A DNA stretch of 49,799 nucleotides from Desulfuromonas sp. (lineage in GTDB: Bacteria; Desulfobacterota; Desulfuromonadia; Desulfuromonadales; Desulfuromonadaceae). Position numbers and translations under genes: made by a program. The notes below the pieces were generated by a model. The model worked only from the letters and a program-made list of their open reading frames with translations. It had not been told where the DNA came from and ran no database searches. Position 1 is the first letter of the stretch, and the number at the start of each line of letters is the position of its first letter. This document shows, piece after piece, positions 8,992 through 16,727 of the stretch. The stretch is taken from positions 1 through 49,799 of the forward strand of contig PKUE01000076.1 in NCBI GenBank assembly GCA_002869685.1. The letters run 5' to 3'.

Positions 8992-9030
8992 CGTCCGGCC
9001 GCTGTTGCCAAACAGTTGCCGGACGTTTTT
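8992..9030 (+). terminator. Hairpin terminator between the LolA-like and barrel genes
   Basis: Outer stem CGTCCGGC (8992-8999) pairs with GCCGGACG (9018-9025). An inner stem CTGTT/AACAG sits inside, and five T follow. Lying inside the three-gene cluster, it probably reduces transcription of the barrel gene relative to the first two. Confidence 0.8.
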
Positions 9031-9057
9031 ATGCTTGAATGACAATGGGAGGATCTG

Positions 9058-10311
9058 ATGGCGCGATGGCTCATCATAGTGATGATACTGGTGTGGGCGG
9101 TGCCCGCCTGGAGTTGGCAGATACACGGATTTGTTGATGGTCGCAGTGGAATGCGTTTGCAAGAGGACCCGGTAGAGCGCGATGCCATTCTCAACGAGTT
9201 GCGTCTTCAGCTGGATGTCAACCATATGGGGGATGTTGCCATCTGGCAGTTTCGCGGGGATCTGGTGGCTGATGAAGCCGTCGGTGAGAGCGAGCAGGAT
9301 TTTGATCGTGGTTACGGCATGTTCGATCTGCGTGAAGCAAATGTGCTGCTGACTCCGTTTTCCCTGGTGGATATCAAACTTGGCCGGCAGATACTGACCT
9401 GGGGCACCGGAGATCTGTTGTTCATCAATGACCTGTTTCCCAAGGACTGGCAATCCTTTTTCATCGGTCGCGATGTCGAATATCTCAAAGCCCCTTCCGA
9501 CGCAGCCATGTTCAGCTTTTATCCGAATTGGGCGAATGTCGATGTGATCTATGTCCCCCGTTTCGATGCCGATCGCTATATTTCCGGGGAACGGATCTCG
9601 TATTGGAATCCATTGCTGAGCCGTCGGGCCGGCAGTGAAGATGACATGCGCGTGGATCATCGCAGTGCCTGGTTCGATGAAGATGAATGGCATCTGCGCA
9701 TCTCGCGTAATTATAACGGTCTGGAGGTTGCCGCATACGGCTATAACGGCTACTGGAAAAGCCCGCAGGGAGTTGACGCCAGCTATCGCACTTATTTCCC
9801 TGAATTGAGTGTTTATGGCGCCAGTGTGCGGGGCAGTCTGTGGGGCGGTGTTGCGAACGCGGAGATTGGTTATTATGATTCCCGAGAAGATCGCAACGGT
9901 GATGACCCGTTCGTGCCTAATAGCGAGACTCGGGTGTTACTTGGTTATGAACGGGAACTGGCGCGCGATTTTTCCGCCGCCGCACAGTATTATCTTGAGG
10001 CCATGACGGAGTATTCCGCCTATCGACGCACATTGCCGGAAGAGATGTCGTCACGTGATGAATACCGTCATGTGCTGACACTGCGCTTGACACGACAACT
10101 ATTGAACCAGAATCTGGTGTTGTCGCTGTTTGGCTACTGGTCACCTTCAGACCGCGATGCCTATCTTCGCCCCGATTTGAAATACAAGGCCAGTGATGCG
10201 GTCAGTCTTTATCTGGGCGCCAACATATTTATCGGCGATCACCCCGAGACCTTCTTTGGCCAGTTTGAGAACAACACCAACCTGTACGTCGGGGCACGTT
10301 ATAGTTTCTAG
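9058..10311 (+). CDS. Outer-membrane beta-barrel protein (DUF1302/porin-like)
   Basis: A 417-residue exported protein with signal peptide MARWLIIVMILVWAVPAWSW. The body is made of alternating amphipathic strands rich in Tyr, Trp, Arg and Asp, and it ends in GARYSF, the terminal phenylalanine expected for Bam-assembled barrels. Segments such as LGRQILTWGTGDLLFINDLFP and AEIGYYDSRED resemble DUF1302 or alginate-export-like porins, which occur beside MMPL transporters and LolA-fold proteins in other Proteobacteria. The gene follows the RND and LolA-like genes with an intercistronic hairpin and is probably the outer-membrane end of the same pathway. Family placement is moderately sure; the transported compound is unknown. 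Confidence 0.82.
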   Translation: MARWLIIVMILVWAVPAWSWQIHGFVDGRSGMRLQEDPVERDAILNELRLQLDVNHMGDVAIWQFRGDLVADEAVGESEQDFDRGYGMFDLREANVLLTPFSLVDIKLGRQILTWGTGDLLFINDLFPKDWQSFFIGRDVEYLKAPSDAAMFSFYPNWANVDVIYVPRFDADRYISGERISYWNPLLSRRAGSEDDMRVDHRSAWFDEDEWHLRISRNYNGLEVAAYGYNGYWKSPQGVDASYRTYFPELSVYGASVRGSLWGGVANAEIGYYDSREDRNGDDPFVPNSETRVLLGYERELARDFSAAAQYYLEAMTEYSAYRRTLPEEMSSRDEYRHVLTLRLTRQLLNQNLVLSLFGYWSPSDRDAYLRPDLKYKASDAVSLYLGANIFIGDHPETFFGQFENNTNLYVGARYSF

Positions 10312-10319
10312 GGTACTGC

Positions 10320-10577
10320 TCAGGCCGCCGTGTCGTGGGAAACAATCTGTTCCAGGGCGATAGCCAGCTGATCCGGGCAGCTGGTTGTTCCCCGGCAGGT
10401 GATGCCGCGCAAGGTTTGGGCGACGTCGCAAATTTTCTGATCTTTGATCAACCGTTCAATTCCGGTCGTATTTCCACGACATCCACCAACAAATTGCACT
10501 TCTTTGATGATGTCACCTTCCGTGGTGATTTTTATCTGTTTGGCACAGCAGCCATTGGGTTTAAACTGATACGTCAT
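10320..10577 (-). CDS. TSCPD-domain protein (TIGR03905 type)
   Basis: A small 85-residue cysteine-rich protein with the defining motif TTSCPDQLA near its C-terminus. Other cysteines lie in PNGCCAKQI, VGGCRGN, KICDV and GITCRG. The TSCPD module also ends some B12-dependent ribonucleotide reductases, where the cysteines may bind metal; stand-alone copies have no settled function. The start at 10577 has GAGGG upstream. It converges with the barrel gene (its stop codon lies 8 bases away) and diverges from the tatD-like operon. Confidence 0.85.
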   Translation of the reverse strand: MTYQFKPNGCCAKQIKITTEGDIIKEVQFVGGCRGNTTGIERLIKDQKICDVAQTLRGITCRGTTSCPDQLAIALEQIVSHDTAA

Positions 10578-10604
10578 GATAGCCCTCGTTTGGTGTCATG
10601 GTTG

Positions 10605-10641
10605 AAACATTCAATTATGTGAATAATTGCGGTGGAATGTT
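10605..10641. promoter_or_regulatory. Nested inverted repeat between divergent genes
   Basis: AACATTC (10606-10612) pairs with GAATGTT (10635-10641), and inside lies AATTAT (10613-10618) with ATAATT (10623-10628). It sits in the 150-base gap between the TSCPD gene and the tatD-like gene. It could be a shared operator or a leader hairpin; no regulator is indicated. Confidence 0.35.
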
Positions 10642-10726
10642 TAGCATATTGATTGTGAAATAGCAATGCGCCAACTGTAAAAAGGTGATGAGACTGGGCG
10701 TTAGTGCTGTTTTGAGAGGAGACGCT

Positions 10727-11458
10727 GTGTTTGACACGCATATCCATGCCTATCAACTCCCCGCCAGACATCGAATGGCGCGGGAGTGTCTGGTTCCGGC
10801 GGTCAATGAAGATGAGTGGTCGGACTTGGTGGCGTTGCATCAACATCATGTCCACTTCTGGGTGGCCTTGGGGGTGCACCCTCAATATGCTGATTGCTGG
10901 ACTCCCCAGCATGCGATGACATTGGAGCGGCAGCTAAGAAAGCCTGGGGTGGTTGCCGTTGGTGAGATTGGACTGGACAAACGGCTGAACATCCCCATGC
11001 GGGTTCAAGAACAGGTGTTGCGAAGTCAGCTGCGCCTGGCCGTTGATTTAGGAAAGCCGGTAATTCTGCACGATGTGCACTGTATCGGGCGTCTGTTGTC
11101 AATTCTCAAAGAAGAGCGTGTTGCCGCGGTGGGTGGCGTTATGCATGGCTTTTATGGCAGCGTAGAGATGGCTCAGGAGCTGGTGGCGTTGAACCTCGGG
11201 CTGGGTATTGGCCGCCTGTTGCTCAATGCAAAGTCAAGCCGCCTGCCCAGCGTGGTAAAGACAGTTCCGGCGCAGTCTCTGGTGGTTGAAACGGATGCCC
11301 CCTGGAGGGTGGCTGTGGCGGACTGGCGGCGTCCGTTGTTGGATATCATCACAGCTGTAGCAGATTGCCGTAGTTGGAGTGTCTTGGACGCTGTGCGCAT
11401 CACCCGCAATAATGCCCGGCGGATTTTAAGAGTGAACGGAGAAGGAAGCCATGAATGA
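10727..11458 (+). CDS. TatD-family metal-dependent hydrolase
   Basis: TatD-family TIM-barrel hydrolase (243 residues), a group including 3'-5' DNA/RNA exonucleases that use two divalent metals. Metal ligands are visible: DTHIH at the very start, the Glu in VGEIGLD, the His in PVILHDVH, the His in VMHGFYG and the Asp in VETDAPW. I start at GTG 10727, which has AGGAG five bases upstream and puts the DTHIH motif at residues 3-7 as usual for the family. Upstream in-frame GTG 10685/ATG 10688 would add 13-14 residues with a poorer site. It overlaps tcdA by 8 bases. TatD paralogs are many, so the exact substrate is open. Confidence 0.88.
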   Translation: MFDTHIHAYQLPARHRMARECLVPAVNEDEWSDLVALHQHHVHFWVALGVHPQYADCWTPQHAMTLERQLRKPGVVAVGEIGLDKRLNIPMRVQEQVLRSQLRLAVDLGKPVILHDVHCIGRLLSILKEERVAAVGGVMHGFYGSVEMAQELVALNLGLGIGRLLLNAKSSRLPSVVKTVPAQSLVVETDAPWRVAVADWRRPLLDIITAVADCRSWSVLDAVRITRNNARRILRVNGEGSHE

Positions 11459-12203
11459 AGCTGGAGAACCGGGGCGCTTCAGTCGCAGTGAACTGCTGTT
11501 GGGCGCTGCGAGTGTGGAGAGGCTGAAACGCTGCCATGTGGCGGTGTTCGGGCTTGGCGGTGTTGGCAGCTATGCGGTCGAGGCGTTGGCACGAGCGGGA
11601 GTTGGAACCTTGACACTGGTTGACTATGATCGTATCTGCAAAACCAATATCAATCGGCAGCTCTACGCGCTGGATTCGACGGTCGACCGTTTGAAGGTTG
11701 AGGTGGCTGCCGAGCGGTGTCGTGATATCAATCCGCAGATTACCGTCTTTGCAGTCAGTCAACGCTATACCCCCGGCAATGGCGCTGAACTGCTTAAGGA
11801 GCCGTTCGATTTTGTCCTCGATTGTATTGATACGATCAGTGCCAAGCTGGATCTAATTACGACGTGCAAACAGCAGCAGTTGGCGGTGATCTCCTCTATG
11901 GGCGCTGCCAATAAACGCGATCCTGGCCAGGTTGTTGTAGACGATCTGTTTCGAAGTCGAAGTTGTCGACTCGCGCGGATTATGCGTAAGGAACTGCGTA
12001 AACGAGGTATTGAGCAGGATCTGCCGGCGGTGTTTTCAACGGAACAAGGCTCCAGTGCCTGTGAGCCGATACCCGCTGTCGTGCGACGTAAAGGAGTCGC
12101 CATTGAACGGCCGCCCATGGGTTCTATTTCAACGATCCCACCATTGTTTGGCCTGATGATGGCTGGTTTCGTGATCAACACACTGACGGAGGTCGCCCCG
12201 TGA
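11451..12203 (+). CDS. tcdA: tRNA threonylcarbamoyladenosine dehydratase TcdA
   Basis: An E1-like (ThiF/MoeB fold) enzyme of 250 residues that dehydrates t6A37 in tRNA to the cyclic form ct6A, using ATP. The nucleotide-binding loop is VFGLGGVGSYAVEALARAG, followed by the acidic LVDYDRICKTNINRQ typical of TcdA. Other landmarks are DCIDTISAKLDLI and DPGQV, then a basic stretch SCRLARIMRKELRKRG. The C-terminus VFSTEQG...PPMGSISTIPPLFG is characteristic for this subfamily rather than for MoeB or ThiF. It overlaps the tatD-like gene by 8 bases and the TSUP gene by 4, so the three form one coupled operon. Confidence 0.93.
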   Translation: MNEAGEPGRFSRSELLLGAASVERLKRCHVAVFGLGGVGSYAVEALARAGVGTLTLVDYDRICKTNINRQLYALDSTVDRLKVEVAAERCRDINPQITVFAVSQRYTPGNGAELLKEPFDFVLDCIDTISAKLDLITTCKQQQLAVISSMGAANKRDPGQVVVDDLFRSRSCRLARIMRKELRKRGIEQDLPAVFSTEQGSSACEPIPAVVRRKGVAIERPPMGSISTIPPLFGLMMAGFVINTLTEVAP

Positions 12204-12955
12204 CGGATCTGCATTGGTGGCAGTTGCTGGCCCTGGCTTTTGTCGGTCTGGTCAGTGGCTTTCTGAATATTCTGGCCGGAGGGGGTTCCCTGTTGACCCT
12301 GCCGCTGCTCATTTTTTTAGGATTGCCCGCCGCCCAGGCTAACGGGACAAATCGTGTGGCGATACTTGTCCAGAATATGTTTGCCTTGAAGAGCTTTCAT
12401 AACAGTGGTGTGTTGTCGTGGCGGCTGGCGCTGTCCTGTGCCTGTCCGGCCGTGGTTGGAGCTGTTATCGGTGCTCATCTGGCCGTGAAGATCGATGAAC
12501 AATTGTTCAAACAGGTTCTTGCCGGAGTGATGGTTCTGGTGCTGATTGTGACGACTTTTGATCCGGCAAAACGCTATCGTGACAAGTTTGCCACAGGATT
12601 TCTCAGCCGTTCTGTTCTGCTAATGACCGGATTTTTTATGGTCGGAATCTATGGTGGTTTTATTCAGGCCGGGGTTGGTTTTCTTATCCTCAGTGTCACC
12701 ATGATGGTGGGGCTGGACCTGGTTAAGGGCAATGTTCTTAAAGTCGTGGTTGTTTTTATTCTTAACGTTCCTGCCCTCGCGATTTTTGCCTGGAATGGAC
12801 AGGTGGACTGGTTGCTTGGTGCCGTGCTGGCAACAGGGAATGCCTGCGGTGGAGCAATGGCGGCGCGACTGGCTGTTGTGAAGGGCCACCAGTGGTTGCG
12901 AGGTGTTGTAACCGTTGTTGTCCTGCTGTGTGCTGTGCGTCTACTCCTTGGCTAA
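12200..12955 (+). CDS. TSUP-family (TauE/SafE) membrane permease
   Basis: An integral membrane protein of 251 residues with about eight hydrophobic helices, of the TSUP family that exports or imports sulfite, sulfoacetate and other sulfur-containing or organic anions. Visible signatures are GFLNILAGGGSLLTLPLLIF in the first repeat and GIYGGFIQAGVGFLIL in the second, the two inverted halves of the fold. It starts at GTG 12200 in a GTGA overlap with the tcdA stop. The substrate cannot be told from sequence, and its link with TatD and TcdA may be simple operon packing. Confidence 0.9.
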   Translation: MTDLHWWQLLALAFVGLVSGFLNILAGGGSLLTLPLLIFLGLPAAQANGTNRVAILVQNMFALKSFHNSGVLSWRLALSCACPAVVGAVIGAHLAVKIDEQLFKQVLAGVMVLVLIVTTFDPAKRYRDKFATGFLSRSVLLMTGFFMVGIYGGFIQAGVGFLILSVTMMVGLDLVKGNVLKVVVVFILNVPALAIFAWNGQVDWLLGAVLATGNACGGAMAARLAVVKGHQWLRGVVTVVVLLCAVRLLLG

Positions 12956-12973
12956 GGGGCTTCTAAAATCGAG

Positions 12974-13043
12974 TGGATACAGCTAAGAAAATGCACACTG
13001 TATACAATTTCTTTTTGCAATTTTTTAAAACGATGTTTAATAT
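12974..13043 (+). promoter_or_regulatory. Putative frdCAB promoter with TGTATACA palindrome
   Basis: TTGCAA (13015-13020) and TAATAT (13038-13043) are 17 bases apart and form a moderate sigma70-like promoter about 220 bases upstream of frdC. Just upstream of the -35 lies the perfect palindrome TGTATACA (12999-13006), and a similar TGGATACA lies 25 bases before it (12974-12981). Their position suits a regulator of the fumarate reductase/succinate dehydrogenase operon; the regulator is not identified. The rest of the 312-base gap holds the hairpin at 13061-13095 and no gene that I can support. Confidence 0.4.
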
Positions 13044-13060
13044 GGACGCTAATATGTGAT

Positions 13061-13095
13061 CCCCGACAGGTATCATTTACCAGGGGGCTTTTTCA
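13061..13095 (+). terminator. Terminator-like hairpin in the frd leader
   Basis: CCCC (13061-13064) can pair with GGGG (13084-13087) and GGTA (13069-13072) with TACC (13078-13081); CTTTTTCAATTTTT follows. It is about 105 bases after the TSUP stop, so it may end that operon. If the promoter at 13015-13043 is real it lies in the frd leader and could attenuate it. The stem is interrupted, so the call is weak. Confidence 0.4.
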
Positions 13096-13267
13096 ATTTT
13101 TAAACTTTGCTAAGGGGGTAAGAATGTTGATGAAATTTGTAAGTTGGAGGCCGCCGCCATCCTAAGTACTCATTCTCTAGTGGCGTTTCGACAGGACTGA
13201 GAAAAATCCGGGTGATGACCGGGTGGTGTTTCAGTTCAGAACAAACTATTAAGGATAGGTATTTCTT

Positions 13268-13945
13268 ATGCAAATGCTTCAAAGCTCTATCGGAAGAAAG
13301 CTCGTGATGGCCGTGACCGGATTGTGTCTGGTCGGGTTTATCATCGTCCACCTGCTTGGTAACTCGTCCATTTTTATTGGTGCGGATGGTATCAATGCGT
13401 ACGCTGAGCACTTACATGCGCTGGGTCCGATCGTCTGGATCTTCCGTATCGTTCTGCTCACCATTTTCGGGCTGCATATCTTTTTTGGTATTCAGCTGAC
13501 CCTGGAGAATCGTGCGGCTCGTCCGATCGATTACAACCAGAAGAAAAACATCCGTACCTCATTCGGTGCCGAGACCATGATCTACACTGGTCTGGCTATT
13601 CTGGCTTTTGCCGTTTACCATCTGTTCCATTTCACAATGCATCTGACCAACCCTGAAATTTCTGTTGGTGCCCTGCCGCTGGATGCTTTGGGACGTAACG
13701 ATGTGTTTACCATGATGGTTCTGAGTTTCCAGAAATTTTTCATCAGCCTGATTTACATGGGCGCCATGGTGACTCTGCTGCTGCACCTGAGCCACGGTGT
13801 ACAGAGCCTGTTCCAAACCCTGGGTCTGCTGAGCAGCAACACCTTGCCGACCATGGAAAAAATTGGTCGCGCTGCAGCAATCGTCGTATTCGTTGGTTTT
13901 GTCTCTATTCCGGTGTCCATACTTCTGGGCCTGATTAAAGTTTAG
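13268..13945 (+). CDS. frdC: Fumarate reductase/succinate dehydrogenase cytochrome b subunit
   Basis: Membrane anchor of the complex, 225 residues with five hydrophobic segments. It belongs to the type-B family (Wolinella QFR, Bacillus SDH) in which one polypeptide carries two b hemes and reacts with the quinone pool. Candidate axial histidines lie in [36 protein letters not shown] and LLLHLSHG. In Geobacter sulfurreducens the related FrdCAB works both as fumarate reductase and as succinate dehydrogenase, and a dual role is plausible here. The gene order C-A-B and the 11-base spacing to frdA support one operon. Confidence 0.93.
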   Translation: MQMLQSSIGRKLVMAVTGLCLVGFIIVHLLGNSSIFIGADGINAYAEHLHALGPIVWIFRIVLLTIFGLHIFFGIQLTLENRAARPIDYNQKKNIRTSFGAETMIYTGLAILAFAVYHLFHFTMHLTNPEISVGALPLDALGRNDVFTMMVLSFQKFFISLIYMGAMVTLLLHLSHGVQSLFQTLGLLSSNTLPTMEKIGRAAAIVVFVGFVSIPVSILLGLIKV

Positions 13946-13956
13946 GAGGGTACATC

Positions 13957-15873
13957 GTGATTCTTGATGGAAAATGTCCTACAGGACCTATTGAAAAATC
14001 TTGGGATAAGCATCGCTTTGACATGAAGCTGGTTAACCCGGCGAACAAGCGTAAGTTTAAAGTCCTTGTTGTTGGTACCGGTCTGGCTGGTGGCGCTGCT
14101 GCGGCAACCCTCGGCGAGCTGGGCTACAAAGTAGAGGCTTTCTGCTACCAGGATAGTGCACGTCGCGCTCACAGTATTGCGGCTCAAGGTGGTATCAACG
14201 CAGCGAAGAACTACCACAATGATGGTGACAGCGTTTATCGTCTGTTCTATGACACCATCAAAGGTGGTGACTTCCGTGCTCGTGAGGCTGACGTCTGGCG
14301 TCTGGCTCAGGTATCCAACAACATTATCGACCAGTGTGTTGCTCAGGGTGTGCCTTTTGCTCGTGAGTATAGTGGTCTGCTGGCTAACCGTTCTTTTGGT
14401 GGCGCTCAGGTTTCCCGTACGTTCTACGCTCGTGGTCAAACCGGACAGCAGCTGCTTCTGGGTGCCTATCAGGCTCTGTCCCGTCAGGTAAAAGCGGGTA
14501 CTGTTACCCTGCGTCCCCGTACTGAAATGCTTGACCTGGTTGTTGTTGATGGCGTTGCCAAAGGTATCACTGTTCGCAACCTGGTAACGGGTGAGCTTGA
14601 GTCATACTGGGGTGATGCTGTTGTTCTGGCTACGGGTGGTTATGTCAACGTCTTCTACCTGTCGACAAACGCCATGGGTTGTAGTGTTACCGCTGCCTGG
14701 AAAGCTTCCAAAAAAGGCGCGTACATGGCCAACCCCTGCTACACCCAGATTCACCCGACCTGTATCCCGCAAAGTGGTGACCATCAGTCCAAACTGACTC
14801 TGATGTCCGAGTCTCTGCGTAACGATGGTCGTTGCTGGGTTCCCAAGCGTAAAGAAGACTGCGACAAGCCTGCCGGTGAGATCGCTGAAGAGGATCGTGA
14901 TTACTACCTCGAGCGTAAGTACCCCTCCTTCGGTAACTTGGCTCCTCGTGATATCGCATCCCGTGCAGCAAAAGAGCAGTGTGATGACGAGCGTGGCGTC
15001 GGCCCCGGTAAGCGCGGTGTTTACCTCGACTACCAGAGCGCCATCGACCGTGTTGGTGAAGACACCATTCGCGAGCGTTACGGCAACCTGTTCGACATGT
15101 ACGAGAAGATTACCGACGAGAATGCTTACAAACAGCCGATGCGTATCTATCCGGCACCGCACTACTCCATGGGCGGTCTGTGGGTTGACTACAACTGCAT
15201 GAGCAACGTTCCCGGTCTGTTTGTTCTCGGTGAAGCCAACTTCTCAGTTCACGGTGCCAACCGTCTCGGTGCTTCGGCGCTGATGCAGGGTCTGGCTGAC
15301 GGCTACTTTGTCATTCCTTATACCATCGGCAACTACCTGGCCACGGTTAAGCCGGGTGAAATCACCACTGAGCATGCCGAGTTCGCCAAGTCCCGTGAAG
15401 AAGTTCAGGGTCGTATTGACAAACTGATGAACGTTAACGGTAAGCGTTCTGTCAGCTCCTTTGCCCGTGCTCTGGGTAAAATCATGTGGGAGAACGTCGG
15501 TATGGCACGTAGCGAAGAAAGCCTCAAGGAAGCTCTGCAGGAGATTCCGAAGCTGCGTGAAGAGTTCTGGCAGAACGTCAAGGTCACCGGTGAAAAAGGT
15601 CAGCGCAATGGTCAGTTAGAAGATGCTGGTCGCGTTGCCGATTTCCTTGAATTTGCTGAAGTCATGACGACTGATGCGCTGCATCGTAACGAGTCCTGTG
15701 GTGGCCACTTCCGTACGGAATACCAGACGGACGATGGTGAGGCAATGCGTGACGACGAGAACTTCTGCTACGTCGCGGCCTGGGAGTACAAAGGTGAAGG
15801 CAAGGCACCTGAGCTGCACAAAGAGCCGTTGAAATTCGAAAACGTTAAACTTGCGATAAGGAGTTATAAATAA
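13957..15873 (+). CDS. frdA: Fumarate reductase/succinate dehydrogenase flavoprotein
   Basis: Catalytic subunit of 638 residues that binds covalent FAD and interconverts succinate and fumarate on the cytoplasmic face. The FAD loop is [20 protein letters not shown], followed by [15 protein letters not shown]. Active-site regions include [31 protein letters not shown] and [15 protein letters not shown]. It starts with GTG after a strong AGGAGGG site, and the stop codon shares its last base with the frdB ATG. Length and motifs fit the type-B SdhA/FrdA family. Codon use is more C/T-ending and regular than in the neighbours, as in highly expressed genes. Confidence 0.95.
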   Translation: MILDGKCPTGPIEKSWDKHRFDMKLVNPANKRKFKVLVVGTGLAGGAAAATLGELGYKVEAFCYQDSARRAHSIAAQGGINAAKNYHNDGDSVYRLFYDTIKGGDFRAREADVWRLAQVSNNIIDQCVAQGVPFAREYSGLLANRSFGGAQVSRTFYARGQTGQQLLLGAYQALSRQVKAGTVTLRPRTEMLDLVVVDGVAKGITVRNLVTGELESYWGDAVVLATGGYVNVFYLSTNAMGCSVTAAWKASKKGAYMANPCYTQIHPTCIPQSGDHQSKLTLMSESLRNDGRCWVPKRKEDCDKPAGEIAEEDRDYYLERKYPSFGNLAPRDIASRAAKEQCDDERGVGPGKRGVYLDYQSAIDRVGEDTIRERYGNLFDMYEKITDENAYKQPMRIYPAPHYSMGGLWVDYNCMSNVPGLFVLGEANFSVHGANRLGASALMQGLADGYFVIPYTIGNYLATVKPGEITTEHAEFAKSREEVQGRIDKLMNVNGKRSVSSFARALGKIMWENVGMARSEESLKEALQEIPKLREEFWQNVKVTGEKGQRNGQLEDAGRVADFLEFAEVMTTDALHRNESCGGHFRTEYQTDDGEAMRDDENFCYVAAWEYKGEGKAPELHKEPLKFENVKLAIRSYK

Positions 15874-16613
15874 TGGATCTGACACTTTACGTATGGCGCC
15901 AAAATGGCCCGGAGGATAAGGGCAAGCTGGAGCAGTACGAGGCTAAGAATGTCAGCCCCGACAGCTCCTTTCTGGAAATGCTCGATGAGGTTAATGAAGA
16001 GCTGATCCATAGCGGCATTGAGCCCATCGAGTTTGACAACGACTGCCGCGAAGGTATCTGCGGCACCTGTGGTTGTGTTGTTAATGGTATTCCTCATGGT
16101 CCTCAAGAAAAAACGACGGCATGTCAACTGCACATGCGTCAGTTCAGTGATGGGGACAGTCTGACTCTTGAGCCGTGGCGTGCAAAAGCGTTTCCGGTTA
16201 TCAAGGACTTGGCTGTTGACCGTACGGCTTTGGACAACATTATCCAAGCCGGTGGTTATACCTCTGCTTATACTGGTGAGGTTGGTGAGGCAAATCAGAC
16301 GCTGATTTCCAAGCCGAATGCTGATTACGCCATGGACGCAGCCGAGTGCATCGGTTGTGGTGCTTGCGTTGCGGCATGCCCTAACGGTAGCGCAATGCTG
16401 TTCACCAGCGCTAAAATCGCTCAAATGGCTGTACTGCCTCAGGGTGAAATTGAGGCTGCAGAGCGTGTTAACAACATGACTGAAGCCATGTTGAACGCTG
16501 GTTTTGGTAACTGTACCAACCACTATGAATGTGAAGCAGCTTGCCCGAAAGGTGTAAGCGTCAAGTTTATCGCCAAAACCAACCGTGAGTACGTTAAAGC
16601 ACTCGCAAAGTAA
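15873..16613 (+). CDS. frdB: Fumarate reductase/succinate dehydrogenase iron-sulfur subunit
   Basis: Electron-transfer subunit of 246 residues with three clusters. The [2Fe-2S] ligands are in DCREGICGTCGC (Cys58, 63, 66) with Cys84 in TTACQLHM. The [4Fe-4S] and [3Fe-4S] ligands are in ECIGCGACVAACPNGS and in NCTNHYECEAACPKGVS. It carries electrons between FAD in FrdA and heme in FrdC. The ATG shares one base with the frdA stop (TAATG), so translation is coupled. A strong hairpin follows and ends the operon. Confidence 0.95.
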   Translation: MDLTLYVWRQNGPEDKGKLEQYEAKNVSPDSSFLEMLDEVNEELIHSGIEPIEFDNDCREGICGTCGCVVNGIPHGPQEKTTACQLHMRQFSDGDSLTLEPWRAKAFPVIKDLAVDRTALDNIIQAGGYTSAYTGEVGEANQTLISKPNADYAMDAAECIGCGACVAACPNGSAMLFTSAKIAQMAVLPQGEIEAAERVNNMTEAMLNAGFGNCTNHYECEAACPKGVSVKFIAKTNREYVKALAK

Positions 16614-16635
16614 TCCTGCGATGAACAGGTAGATT

Positions 16636-16669
16636 AAAAAAGGCGGATCCCATGGGATCCGCCTTTTTT
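16636..16669 (+). terminator. Terminator after frdCAB
   Basis: A fully symmetric 34-base inverted repeat around CCCATGGG with A-run and T-run flanks. It is a textbook factor-independent terminator and works in either direction. Confidence 0.93.
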
Positions 16670-16727
16670 ATTTGAAACATTGATATCTTGTTGCCGTGGA
16701 ATGTTGTTTTTGTGTTAGATTAGCGCA

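Noticed and set aside
8812-9693. 293-residue open frame on the minus strand
   Set aside because: Antisense to the LolA-like and barrel genes, covering the terminator between them; no family features.
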